Under the pieces are notes generated by a model that searched no databases, was not told the DNA's origin, and saw only the letters and a program-made list of their open reading frames with translations. Shown piece by piece: positions 47,238 through 57,803 of a stretch of DNA of 64,000 nucleotides. The stretch's first letter is position 1, and the number at the start of each line of letters is the position of its first letter. Made by a program: the position numbers and the translations under genes. The stretch is from Salticus scenicus (taxonomy: Eukaryota; Arthropoda; Arachnida; Araneae; Salticidae), in assembly GCA_963930645.1 (NCBI GenBank), contig OZ005649.1:384205887-384269886 (forward strand), read 5' to 3'.

Positions 47238-48483
47238 TACTTTCTCTCACCCATATGGTACAGGAAATATTGTTTTTGGGTGAAATTTTTGAAAGTGCGT
47301 TTTCGTTATATTTACAAGTTTTGAGGTCCCCTTAATCCACAAATCATGTTTTTAGCGGTTGGTCTGTGTGTGTTGTGTGTCTGTTTGTTATCATCATATC
47401 TCAAGATCAAATAGCAGCAGAATATCCAAACTTGGTATTCTAAGTATGTGCCATATATGAATGCTACACTTAACTTTTCGTTAAGATCAAGTAAATGGTT
47501 CGTGTACAGGGTCACCCAGATAAATTTAAATACATTACGTCTATGTAGGTAAATACACTTTAAGATCTATAGGCAGCCTTAAACAAGACAGAATGTTTTT
47601 TTTTTTTTTTTTGTTTTGTTTTTTTTTAACATGCATAAAAGCATGTTTTGTATAGATTGTGATATGGAAATCATTCATCATTCGTTTACAGGGCTACCCA
47701 AAGTATTTGGATATAATGGGGGCTGTATATGAAAATTGCTGGAATTCTAATTCATTTTGTGTTATATATATATATTGTTCATGTAAGACTAAATTTCAGA
47801 ACACAATATTTTTTAAAGTGTATATTGTTTATAGACAATATACAAGGATATCCAAATTTGACCCTTTTTTTTTTTTTTCAATTGAATGTAATTTATCGAA
47901 ATCCTTTGCTACATTTTATAATGTCGACAAACAGTGCTCAGAAAGGAAAATTAATTTTTAATACCCATACTGTACACAAAGTATATTTTGAAGTTCCATT
48001 TTCAATCTTTGATTTTTTTTTTTTTTTTTTTTTGCTTTATATCACGTTTTGGGGTGTCTTGTTTACGAAAGTCAATTTTTTAGCGGTTGATCTATATCTA
48101 TATTTGCCATCAGTATAACTTGAAAAGAAACAACTGCAGAGAACTCAAATTTGATACTTATTTTTAACTTCCTATTAGGTTACCACTTGAAATATTGATC
48201 AAGATTTGTAAGTTTGAAGGCAAATTATTAAGAGCCTTGATCTATTTCTTTAAATAAATGTCGGCACTGCAATTAAATGGGGGGGACGGAGTTGATGAGG
48301 ATGGTAGTCCTCCTCACACAATATTATGTGTCAAATAAAAATATTATTTAGATTGTTTTAGATTATTTTTAAAGTATATTGAACTTTATTATCTTACGCT
48401 TGTGACCTTTTGACTTACTATGTAACCTATCATTATAGAATTTAAATACAGGGTAAGAGAAAGTCACGTGAGTAACACACCAG
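47238..48483 (-). mobile_element. 1.2-kb dispersed family, inverted copy
   Basis: In minus orientation it starts CTGGTGTGTTACTCACGTGA then CTTTCTCTTACCCTG at 48483 and ends GGGTGAGAGAAAGTA at 47238. It matches the 36314 copy at both ends. It holds poly(T) runs at 47587-47608 and 48013-48033. Within it TTTATCTGGGTGACCCTGTA-like text (about 47504-47525) and GGCTACCC (about 47693) recur. The overlapping 100- and 129-codon frames are poly(T)-generated. Confidence 0.7.
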
Positions 48484-48569
48484 ATTATTCTTCAATTGTG
48501 AATGTTGTAAATAATTTATACTTTTACTTAGAATAACCGAATAATGATATATAATTCAGCTTAAAATTT

Positions 48570-50350
48570 TACTTTTCGTATATACATTATCTAAGGAAAG
48601 TATATAATCAAGAAAAAAGTCAACTATGATATATTTGTGTATCTGTATGTTTTGCGTGCACCTGAGTTCATTTTTGTTATTTTTACGATAACGTATATAT
48701 GTGTATGTATGTAAGTTAACACGACATCGTCTAAACGTTTTGATTAATTGAGCTGAATATTGTTATGTTCATTAAAGGTCACCCTCGTACGAATTCTACA
48801 TAATTCGGTGGATCTAGCACGTATAATTCTTTTACAAAGACATAAAACATTTTTCTTATTATAACGGCCTATGGACTCTATTTAAAGTGCGATAACATCT
48901 AAACACTTGATTCAATTGAGGCAAAAGTTGTTAGAAATACAAACTGTGCAGTTTTTTTAAGAATCTGATTTATTTATTTATTTTTTATTTTTTATGTTCT
49001 ATTTATTTATTTATTTATTTATTTATTACGGGGACATGATGAAAAAATGTTTATTTTTAAGTTGTATTTAAGTCGTCAAGTTATTTAAAATGTAATAGCG
49101 TCTAAATGTCGCTTTATCCAAGACCAATTTGTAAGGTATAGCAAAGTAATGCTACAATGAAAACTCGCACTTTGCGGGTAAAGCGTGAATCTGCTGTTTT
49201 AGGATTCGATTTGAGTAATGTGGTTAGTTCCAATCCTAGGATAAAATTGTAAATTGTAATATGTTAATTTCATAAAGTAGTTTGGAAAGCGAATAGTATA
49301 AAAGTAGAAGGAAGTCAGTTGGAGGGAAGTTAAGGTCAGTTGGAGCGAGGATGATGGGAGTTAGTTGGAGTTGGTGTTAGTCAGAGTGAGTTGGAGTAAA
49401 AGCTAGTTGGATATAAGTCGAGTAGATAGCAGAGTCCGGGAATCCGCCTGCTAATCGAAAGATCGCTTGTCCTTAATAGTTAAAGGGAGTTAATGGAGTA
49501 AATATAGTAGTTAAAATTAACTGTGATTAATGAAGTAAGGGCAAAAATGTTTAAGGAGGCTGCCTATTGAAAGTATAAAGATATTTTATGCAGTTAAGTC
49601 CAGCGCCCACTTTTCTTATTTATGCTCAATTAAAGCTCAATTTATGTTATATATTTGGACTCTGTCATTCCTTCATAGATTAAGTATTTTCATTTACAGC
49701 TGCAAGTTAAAGTTAAATTGATATGGAGAAGTCTAATTCTCCACAAATTGATCAGAAAAATTGGTAGGTAAGTTATAAGTTAGCGTCGCACAATTTCTAT
49801 ATGCTTTGATGAGTACACGGCATACAATTTTTTCACATGGAACACAGAAAAAAATTTTCGTCTTTATAGACAACGGGCACAAAGCATTTGAAGTTCGATT
49901 GCGTGTAAACTCTACATTCAGTTAAGATATAATTTGGTAAGCACGTTGTTGGTTATTATTGCTTTTACCGAGCAGATTTAGAAGAGTGTAGAACTTGTTG
50001 TTTTTTACTGGTATGCAAAGTAGAATTTTTATACATTGACTTATTTGGGCTGAAATTACTTAAAGTACTTAAATTACTTACTTAACTTAAATAAATAGAA
50101 AAAATAGAAAAAAAAATATTTCACATTGTGAGCTTCGTTCACAGGGAAGCACAAAAGAATTAGGATAATTCATGATACATTAAACGATATACAACATGGG
50201 GGAAAACAATCAAGCACCCTAATATGGTTTTCCCCTCTGTATTTTAATGACTTCAATTATTTAAATTATTTAAAACAACAGTTAATTACTAGAAAGTTTG
50301 GTTGGAAAAGTTGGAAAGTTGAGTTGAGTCACTCCAGAATATTATTTTAA
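48570..50350 (+). repeat. long dispersed repeat (copy 3), interrupted
   Basis: It starts TTTTACTTTTCGTATATACA and shares GTCTAAACGTTTTGAT and AGGTCACCCTCG with copies at 18905 and 23205. It ends AAAGTTGAGTTGAGTCACTC (about 50318), the conserved 3' terminus. A foreign insert lies at 49136-49767. Confidence 0.6.
49136..49767. mobile_element. 632-bp insertion with TATA-like and G-rich repeats (solo-LTR candidate)
   Basis: The surrounding repeat matches its relatives up to GTAAG (49131-49135) and resumes at GTAAG (49768-49772), giving a 5-bp duplication. The insert contains TATAAAAG at 49297 and a degenerate AGTTGGAG minisatellite (about 49314-49410). A GC-richer stretch with AGAGTCCGGGAATCCGCCTG follows (about 49432), then AATTAAAGC-rich 3' sequence. 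A 5-bp duplication plus an internal promoter-like core would fit a solo LTR, but the ends are not TG...CA, so this is tentative. Confidence 0.35.
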
Positions 50351-50462
50351 AATATTATATAATGAATGATATGGATAACGTAGAATATAATGCAAAAGGT
50401 TGTTTCAAATTATTATTAACTTAAAAGAAAAAAAGAAAAAAAAAAGAAACTTTTTAAAGAAT

Positions 50463-52064
50463 AATTGAAGAGCTTGTTTCCAAAAGGCGTTAAGTCAAAA
50501 ATTTCAGAAATTGACTTTTCGATGCAAAAGGTCGCAGCACACGTCTAAGAATATATTTTCATTAAGTAGAAGTTCAAACGAAGTTTAGTCATAATAAAAA
50601 CAGAAAGTGAAATCCGTGTTTTTTTCCAAAAAGAATTAAGTCACAAGCAAGTTTTGTACGAAAAGGGATTAAGTCAAGTTTAACCAATTGTAGCGCGCCT
50701 TGAGATCACGTGGTTTGTCTGGCCTTGGGTGAAAAATCAAAAGTAAGGGAAAAAATGTTGTTGTAGATTGTCACATTGAGACAGCCTTTTTTTTTTTTTC
50801 CCATAGAAAAATATAAAGATGAATGTATTTATAACCTTTATTATAATGTGTTTGTAAATATTTTAATTTTGGTTTTGGAACCCCGAAAAAAGGCATTTGT
50901 TCCTTCTGTATTAGGAAAAAAACGCAAATGAATTCAGAAAAAATGTACAGAAAAAAGAAAAGACCCTGTTAACCGAACTTATGATTCATAAACGTCGGAG
51001 TAAAAAAAAATATTCTCTTTTAGGGGAAAAGCTTATAGGAGAAGATGAAATTACGTTTTGACCTGATGCAAAATCAGGAATTACCACACAAATAAAAATG
51101 ACACCATGTTAGGAATGTTTTCAGCAGTGGCTGCTCAAAAGGATCTCACATTCACATACTATTTACAAGTGCGTGGTCACTCCTACTTACCGGTAGATAG
51201 AAGATTCGGAGACTGGAGACTAGTTTAAAGAAAGTGGATACAATTTTACTTTCTAATGAATACTTTGAACATTTCTCTAAGGTTGAAAATCTTTTCGAGT
51301 ATAAGAAGCAATGTAATATTTTAGACTGGTAAAATTTTGCACATAGTTGTCTGAAAAGCAAACTAGGTTCCTTGATTTCAGAGGCAAAAGTACTGGAAAT
51401 TACGAAGCGACATGTGGGAATCAAGACATTTTGGTTCGTTTTGCCGCCAAAACATCCTGAAACGAGGGACAAAATGTCTCCCGTGCGCCCCTTCTGAAAT
51501 AAAAGCAAAAAAAAAAAAAAAAAAAAAAAAAAATGAAACAAGCAAAGAAAAACAGATGCTTTTAAATTACTTAACGCTTTGGGAAATAACAAATAGTACG
51601 AATGTTTTTATTTTTATGAATAATCTCTTAGTGATACTGCTAACGCTAACACAAGGGAAAATAATGATGACGAAATAGAATTTGTAAATGAAGATTTATA
51701 GTAACTAACTACCTTCCAAAATTGTACAGCTAAAATTTATGCTGTATTTACATGGAAAAAAAATACTTAGATTACTTTCAAATGGAAGTAAGTCATTTCA
51801 TTTCGTTATTTGTGTGTGCCAAAAGGACGTAAGTCATTGTTTTGTTCCAAAAGGAATTAAGTCATTTCTTTCTTTTTTTATTTCTAAGTAACTATACTGT
51901 CAGGATTTTTTTAAACATGCAATTTAGTGTTATTATCATCCATAGATTACTGGGAAAAATTATCATTTTCTTAAATTCAATAATAAATCTTACATAACAA
52001 AACCGCGTTTTCTCAAGAACTGAAAAAAATGACTTAACGCCATTTGGAAACAAGCTCTTCAATT
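50463..52064 (+). mobile_element. 1.6-kb DNA transposon with GAAGAGCTTGTTTCCAAA ends
   Basis: The left end AATTGAAGAGCTTGTTTCCA and the right end (reverse complement) start identically, and about 34 bp pair (through AA(A/T)GGCGTTAAGTCA). The outer AATT may be a 4-bp target duplication or part of the TIR. The subterminal word CAAAAGG.(A/G)TTAAGTCA recurs near 50480, 50625, 50658, 51819 and 51842. It encloses a decayed transposase. I cannot place it in a superfamily from the ends alone. Confidence 0.8.
50940..51502 (+). pseudogene. decayed transposase of the GHSYLP/HKRR type
   Basis: Three collinear pieces in different frames are visible. The first has LTELMIHKRRSK then YSLL (about 50966-51040). 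The second has FDLMQNQELPH (about 51055-51090). The third has MLGMFSAVAAQKDL, then VRGHSYLPVDRRFGD (about 51160-51205), shifts frame, and continues SNEYFEHFSKVE, CNILDW, a TGG-TAA stop and SEAKVLEITKRH. The order HKRR.KK.Y..LL, FD..QNQ.LP, GHS(Y/F)LP.DR.FG and YDW recalls conserved motifs of a transposon-derived protein group I know from arthropods and cnidarians (often annotated only as DUF-type). About 60-70 codons between pieces two and three are missing. At least two frameshifts and one stop make it inactive. The 146-codon minus-strand frame over it is a shadow. Confidence 0.65.
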
Positions 52065-52112
52065 AGAACATGATAACTCTTGTACGCAGATAAATAACTT
52101 AAAAATTACAAA

Positions 52113-52147
<35 letters not shown>

Positions 52148-53080
52148 ATAATTTATAAATAATTTATAATAAGATTATATTTGTATGATATATACTAAAT
52201 TACTTAAAAGTAATACCAACATAATAAAAATTTTATGAATAATTTATAATCATAGCATGATTATATTTCTACGACAAAATAAATTTCCAGATTTACGTAA
52301 TAGGGCTCTCACTAAAACGCGAGATCGTGATTTATTATTCTTTTCTTTTTTCCCACACATAAAATTTTTAACGATAAGAGAAATTCATGCACTCTTTTAG
52401 GGGTAAGCTATTATTATTATTATTTTTTTTTTTTTTTTTTCAAAAAACATGTGATTCATAAAAATCAACAATCTTGAAATAAAAAGCTTTTCGCTTTCAC
52501 AAAAATCAGCAAAACAGACCCTTCAAAAAGTTTATTGACTTTAAAATGTTTTCAAAAAACTTTGATAAGAAATTTTTTTTTTTTTCCTGATCAGCTGCAA
52601 AAATACATTATATGTATTTCTACAATGAATTAGGTCAATAATCTTGTATTGAAGGTATAAAGAAAAAATAATTAATTAATTACATAGTTATTAAAAATTA
52701 AAAATAAATTTAATTTATTTGAAGTGCAATAGCTGCTTATTTCAATAATAGGCAATGAAAAAAATCGACATATTCAACAATTAAATGTGATTAAGCTCAT
52801 ATAAATTCATTGAGTTGCAAAATTACACATTATTAGCAATTTACATTAATCCAGAGTTTTTTTATTTTATTTTATTTTTTTTTTTTTAAGTGTTTCTTTG
52901 TTCTCACATTCCTTTTAGAAAAATCACTCTGTTTTTGAGTAAGGACGAGAAATTCCCACATTTTACCTCTGATAAGAACCTTCTTACATTACTAATATAA
53001 AAAACTTTTTTTACGAATAAGCTATAATATTAAAACGATAACACTTGTACAATAAACTAAAGCTTAAATAAAAACAAGCT
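52065..53080 (-). other. presumed intron of the receptor gene
   Basis: Sequence downstream of the receptor exon on the minus strand is AT-rich, with poly(A) at about 52117-52144 and poly(T) at 52424-52440. I found no second exon (expected to start with an LPxE..YxxW-like TM2/ECL1 segment). The intron therefore extends over the mobile elements at lower coordinates. Confidence 0.45.
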
Positions 53081-53087
53081 TACTTAC

Positions 53088-53334
53088 CAAACACTAGAAT
53101 CAACAAGTCCGAAATGGCCAAGGAGAATAAATAGTAGTCTGTTGGCGTCTGAAAATGAGAGTTTCTGGATATGACAGCACACACAATTGCATTTCCAATG
53201 CAACCGCTAATGAAGATCAGTGCATACACAACAGTAATTGGGAGCACGATAGAAATCGGCATATTTTGTGGTCCTAATTGTTCTTCAAGGTAAATCCACA
53301 CATTAAAATTCATGTTCTCACTGATATTTGCCAT
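53088..53334 (-). CDS. first coding exon of a class-A neuropeptide receptor (CAPA/pyrokinin/neuromedin-U type), partial
   Basis: This exon encodes 82 complete codons plus one base of the next. The start ATG at 53334-53332 is preceded in frame by a TAA nine bases upstream, so it is a credible initiator. A short extracellular N terminus has a glycosylation sequon NIS at residues 3-5. TM1 spans about residues 27-55 and contains GN (N48 at the conserved 1.50 position). The loop SRNSHFQTPTDYYLFSLAIS leads into TM2, with L72-A73 and D76 at 2.50. The exon stops in a TTTG|GTAAGT donor (GT at 53087-53086), a phase-1 junction just after FG at the end of TM2. The (N/D)YYLFSLAISDL motif is typical of the neuromedin-U/pyrokinin/CAPA receptor clade and shared by related ghrelin/TRH-type receptors, so the exact ligand is uncertain. 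Such receptors sit in the plasma membrane and usually couple to Gq/calcium signalling. The remaining TM helices are not in this exon. Confidence 0.85.
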
Positions 53335-53440
53335 TGCGTATTATGTATTATGTATTACTTGAATAAAATTTCAGAAATCCATGAAACTATAAATTCAGTA
53401 TATAGCTTTAAAGTATTTCTTGAGAGCTTTGACACAGGAA
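53335..53440 (-). promoter_or_regulatory. probable 5' UTR of the receptor exon, possible acceptor at 53427
   Basis: Reading the minus strand, a pyrimidine-rich TTTATTTTTTCCTGTGTC is followed by AAAG, giving a plausible 3' splice site with the exon starting at about 53426. That would leave about 90 bases of 5' UTR before the ATG. The alternative is that transcription starts within this region; no clear TATA box is seen. Confidence 0.3.
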
Positions 53441-53517
53441 AAAATAAAGTATTATTATTTTATTTTATTTTTATTTTTTTTTTTCCGAAAAGTTTAAAAT
53501 ATCACTGTTTCTCATAA

Positions 53518-55290
53518 TTTTTAGAGAAAATATATCAGAATCTGTACCAACAGTTTTTTCTGTAGCTTTACTAAAGTTTAATTCCTTTTGAAACTGTCAC
53601 TAGTGTAATTATGTTAAAAACATGGAATGTATTGTTTCATTAAACAATCTGTTGATTGTCTAATAATTGTATACACAGAATCCACTTTTCTATATAATGA
53701 GAATAATATTAATTGCGGGAAACTATAGAGAAAACTTGTTATTCCATAATTTTTTATAAGTCAATTTAATTTTAAAATTCAATAAATTTTAAAACTTTTA
53801 ATAAAAAAAAATATATATATATATTAAATGGGATCTTTTATAAAACAATCTGTTGAATGTCTGACGACAGATTATAGAAAAATAGTTTTTTTTTTTTTTT
53901 TTTTAAATCTTAAATAATAGTAATCTCTGATTTTTTTTAATACTTTCTAATAAATAAATAATTTTATAAGTAATTTAAATTCTAAACTTAACAAATGGGA
54001 AAGTTTTATTAATGCATATTTCTTGATTAATTATGAAAAACGACAATATTAAACTTTAACGGTATGAGAAAACGTTATCATTTTTTCTTCTCTTTAGAAA
54101 ATTATTATTCAGTACTTTAAATAAAATATCTCTTGCAACATGTTTACATTTTGAAATTTAAAGTAGATATTGACAAAATCTTTTAATGTATTGCTTGAAA
54201 TATCAAAATCACAAAATAGTTTAATTTCAACAGGAACATATTCATATGCATAACTCGATAAAACGTTTACGCATTAAATATTTTAATATTTTAAAGACAT
54301 TATGAAGAAAAATAATCGTTAAAAAAAATTGCATATATTTTATATTTTTAAAAATACTTTCTTTACACACAAATATTAATTTCATGAAATAGTTACAAGT
54401 TTTCCAGAGGTGTTAATTCAGTAAATTTTCTCAATGTAATTTTTTTTTTCCATATTCTTTTTTCATAACATTTATTCAAAGTTTACTTTTGTTATAAAAA
54501 TTTAATCACTTACTTTCTGAAATATCCCTTCATAGAATTTCATTTAGAATTATGATTATTGTATTCATGTTTGATCACACATTATTTATAATAATACATT
54601 ATATTTTTAAAACGCAATTAACTGAAAATAATGAAAATTTCTCATTTCTTTTGCTATGTAGAAACAGATCTAGCTTGTGTCACAATATTTATTGCGGTCG
54701 CACCCGGGAAGTTTCTCTTCCAGCTTTACGAACACTACTGATAGAAGAATGAATGTGTCTGAGTTTCGGATGCGAAGAGCCGATTGTACTGTAATTGGCT
54801 GAAGAGGAATCACATGACCTTCTGAAAAGTCGAATCAGAAAAGAGCCGCAAATGGATATTTTTTTCTTTTGTAGAATCTTGTCTGTTAATGGAAAAATGT
54901 TGCACTTACTGTGAAAACTTAAAAGAACTTTTCAGTAAAAAAGAGCGTTAAAGAATTATATCTTATTTTAATGAGAGAAAAATATTGAAAAATTACTTTT
55001 GAAATAATTTATTTAACTGAATTCTTTTTTAATAAAAGCTGAACAAATTTTAAATGTCTATATATATCTGTATCTATTGTATGACTGAAAGCATATTAAA
55101 TTATATTTAAAAGAGAAAATTATATATATATGAAATTCTTTGTAACAATTATTTTTCGATATACCGGATTTTTTTTCTTCTTTAGATACAGAATGTATTT
55201 TTATTTTGCATCTTATTCATTGTTTAATAATTTTCATATGTCCCTACATCTTGTTAAACAATAGATTTTTCTTAAAAGAAAATATTTTAG
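53518..55290. other. non-coding upstream region of the receptor
   Basis: Apart from the GC-richer patch at 54660-54860, this is AT-rich with poly(T) at about 53887-53904. No repeat family was traced in it. Confidence 0.4.
54660..54860 (-). promoter_or_regulatory. candidate promoter or 5' non-coding exon of the receptor gene
   Basis: This 200-bp patch is visibly richer in G+C than the flanks. On the minus strand it has CAGCCAATTAC (CCAAT box, about 54794-54800), then ATCAGTAGTGTTC (arthropod initiator-like TCAGT at 54741-54737), and further on CCCGG|GTGCGA as a weak donor. It lies about 1.4 kb upstream of the receptor ATG. Each element is short enough to occur by chance. Confidence 0.25.
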
Positions 55291-55294
55291 TACG

Positions 55295-55508
55295 TATAGT
55301 CGGTAACAAAAATCTCCTAACACTAACAAAAATTCCTATATAAAAAAGTACACTTAATACAGTTTTGTTAATTAAATTCTTATCGAATCCTATTTTTAGA
55401 CTGACTGAGAAAGGATTTGACAAGGATTTAATTAACAAAACTGTATTAAGTGTACTTTTTTATATAAAAATTTTTGCTAGTGTTCGGAGACTTCTGTTAG
55501 CAACTGTA
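55295..55508. mobile_element. palindromic Tc1/mariner-type MITE, copy 3
   Basis: The ends TATAGTCGGTAACAAAAATC and CTTCTGTTAGCAACTGTA, with the internal TAATTAAATTCTTATCGAAT and GGATTTAATTAACAAAAC pairing, match the copies at 19872 and 20238. It is about 214 bp. The overlapping short frames on both strands are products of the palindrome, and their peptides are near-identical for that reason. Confidence 0.8.
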
Positions 55509-56180
55509 CGAATTTTTAGTATGAAATATTTTATTTGCAGAGCTAAAGAATTATCTACCGTAATTTAGATTTTATAAGTACGACATGGAAATATTTTTTC
55601 TACAGTCACAATTTAGATTCCAGATGTCAGTTACATAATTTTTTTCTCAATGAGGGTTTTATGTAAATAAAAAAAGTACAATGATAATTTTCCCATACTT
55701 ATTATTTTCAATATAGAACAATCAGTCATTTTTTAACTATACCATCGTGTTTCATGTTATTTTCAATAATTATTAAGTAACATTAAATAGAGATTTTTTT
55801 TTATTTTAAGGGAATTTACATTTTAAAAATACTGCTTAAAAATAAATAAATAAAACCTGTTTCTGTTTTAAAGATCATTTTTACAAGAAATATTTTTTAT
55901 GTAGTGAAATACATTCATAAAATAATCTTGGTACTAAATTGCAAAGACTATATATGATATTTCGAGTGCACAAAGTCATACTTAACTTCGATCAGCAGTA
56001 TAATAAATGGCAAATTCGGAAATGACGAAACAGATAATTAAAAATAAATGCATATGTTTATAAATAAAAGTTACACACAATTGTGTATTTCAATATACAT
56101 TTCTAAAAATATTCAGAGATTCGAACAAAAGCAGTGGCAATCATGAAAAATTCTTTCATCAAGTTCTTAATATTTTACAA
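55509..56180. other. non-coding DNA
   Basis: The segment 55540-55640 resembles 15985-16170 (GACATGGAAATAT and CACAATTTAGATTCCAGATG against GACGTGGAAGTAT and CGCAATTTAGTTTCTAAATG). No gene is supported. Confidence 0.45.
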
Positions 56181-56186
56181 TATATG

Positions 56187-56360
56187 CACTGAAAATACAA
56201 GTGTCTGAAATTTAGACACAATTGTGTCTAAAATGGGTGTTCAATTTCAAGATATTAAAAAGTGTCTTATTTTTTTCAGACACTTGAAGTATCTTAAAAG
56301 GTACATCGTTTCACTCTCAAAGTGTCTGAATTTACGCCACCTTTGATCCTGTCTACAGTG
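56187..56360. mobile_element. GTGTCTGAATTT-rich MITE, copy 1
   Basis: The left end is CACTGAAAATACAAGTGTCT and the right end CCTGTCTACAGTG, an imperfect inverted pair. The interior is made of inverted GTGTCTGAA/TTCAGACAC words (56211, 56277, 56320). A related element lies at 60985-61288. Confidence 0.6.
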
Positions 56361-56479
56361 AATATTTTTCATAAATAAATAAATAAAAAGATGCGTTTTA
56401 TACTGTTTACCTGTGAAAAATAGATTTTAGAATCTCCTAAAGCATATAAAAAAGCATTAATAATTTTTATGAAAACATT

Positions 56480-56690
56480 CCCCGTTGCCCGCACGCATAT
56501 TATGAAAGACTAACGCTTTCAGCACCCGTTGGCGCGGGAACTTCGTTGACGAGGATGAAATGCTTCACACTAAATATGGTACTCCCCTATCCCTACCTCA
56601 TATATACAGCGCACAACAACCCTATTCCGTTCTTCGAAGAAACAGGGGGAAGAAGGGGGTTGTTTTGCAATTAACTGGTAAGTTGTAAAT
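56480..56690. promoter_or_regulatory. GC-richer island with palindromes and a TATA-like sequence
   Basis: The island contains CGTTGCCCGCACGCAT, GTTGGCGCGGGAACTTCGTT, CATATATACAGCGCAC (TATA-like in either orientation) and a palindromic segment AACAACCC...GGGTTGTT (56614-56665) centred on GTTCTTCGAAGAAC. Nothing coding is seen. It could be a promoter, an enhancer-like element or the core of an unidentified mobile element. It lies upstream of the minus-strand receptor gene by about 3.2 kb. Confidence 0.3.
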
Positions 56691-57240
56691 GACGATGCAA
56701 TAAAATGAAAGTCTTTTCAAAAGAGGAAATTTATTTTTAATGGGTATTAAAACAAAATAAAAGTTTATTTTATTTTATTTTATTTTGATGAATATTATTA
56801 TTATTTAAGCGTATTTTAAAGGTCAGGAATTCGAATTGATATTACTAATCTTCCGCAATTTGTGTACGTAATCATAAAATGATAGGAGATTAGATTGGAT
56901 TATTAAAAGCAATAAATTACCACCCCCCCTTTTTTTTTTTTTTTTTTTTGCTCAATAAAATATTCAATGTGTTTTTTACGAAAAAATTTTGATTTTTCTA
57001 TATTTGTAAATTTGTGTACAAGTTCAAATAATGCGTCAGTTACAATTTGAATAATTTGTTTTAATTATATTTATCGAATATTAAAAATAAAATAAAAATA
57101 ATACATTTATTAGGGCGATCAGAATATTGCTTTCAGACAAAATACACCATTTGAAAATGGTTTTACGTTCTCTCTCTCTCTTTTATTTACTTATCTATTT
57201 ATTACAGTCTGGTTAAAATTCTGGTTTTAATGTAAACAAT

Positions 57241-57768
57241 CTGGTGTGACGCTCACACAACTCATTTCAATTAAATAAAGACAGATTGCACATTAAATAA
57301 TAAGTTAACAAGTAATGTATATTAGCCTACGTTAAAGAGAATTCAAAAGAGGTTTAGGAACATTTTTCTTTCACAAATAATTCTGCGTGAGGAGCTGTTT
57401 GAATATATTACTTATATTTATATAAAATTTAGACTAAAAGACTAGTTATTAAATTTAAAAGTTTACTCAAATTATTCAGAGATCTATCACTTGCATCACT
57501 CCATGGAATTCAATTTTAATCAAGCTTTTGAAGTAACAAACTCACATGAACTTTTAAATTCAACATGTAAACTGGCTACAATTATTATTATTATTATTAT
57601 TACTTTAGTTACGCTGATAACAGACATACACAAGAATAAACACTTAAAATCTTAATCTTTAGTATTCAAAGAAACTCGAAACGCGTTATACAAAAACAAG
57701 CACATAAAATTTCATTTAAAAAATACTTTGTTTGCCGCATGCGTTAGAAGAATTAATTTTCATCACTG

Positions 57769-57803
<35 letters not shown>

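Noticed and set aside
47659..48118. Overlapping 100- and 129-codon plus-strand frames
   Set aside because: They lie within the inverted copy of the 1.2-kb family and consist largely of T-run-encoded phenylalanine.
51152..51592. 146-codon minus-strand frame, the longest in the window
   Set aside because: It contains a poly(F) run from poly(T) and lies opposite the plus-strand transposase relic, whose motifs are recognisable. It is a shadow frame.
55244..55568. Two near-identical peptides on opposite strands (55244-55438 and 55365-55568)
   Set aside because: A palindromic MITE necessarily encodes the same peptide on both strands. No protein family is involved.
56614..56665. Heat-shock-element reading of GTTCTTCGAAGAAC
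   Set aside because: The spacing does not follow the nTTCnnGAAn rule, so it is noted only as a palindrome.
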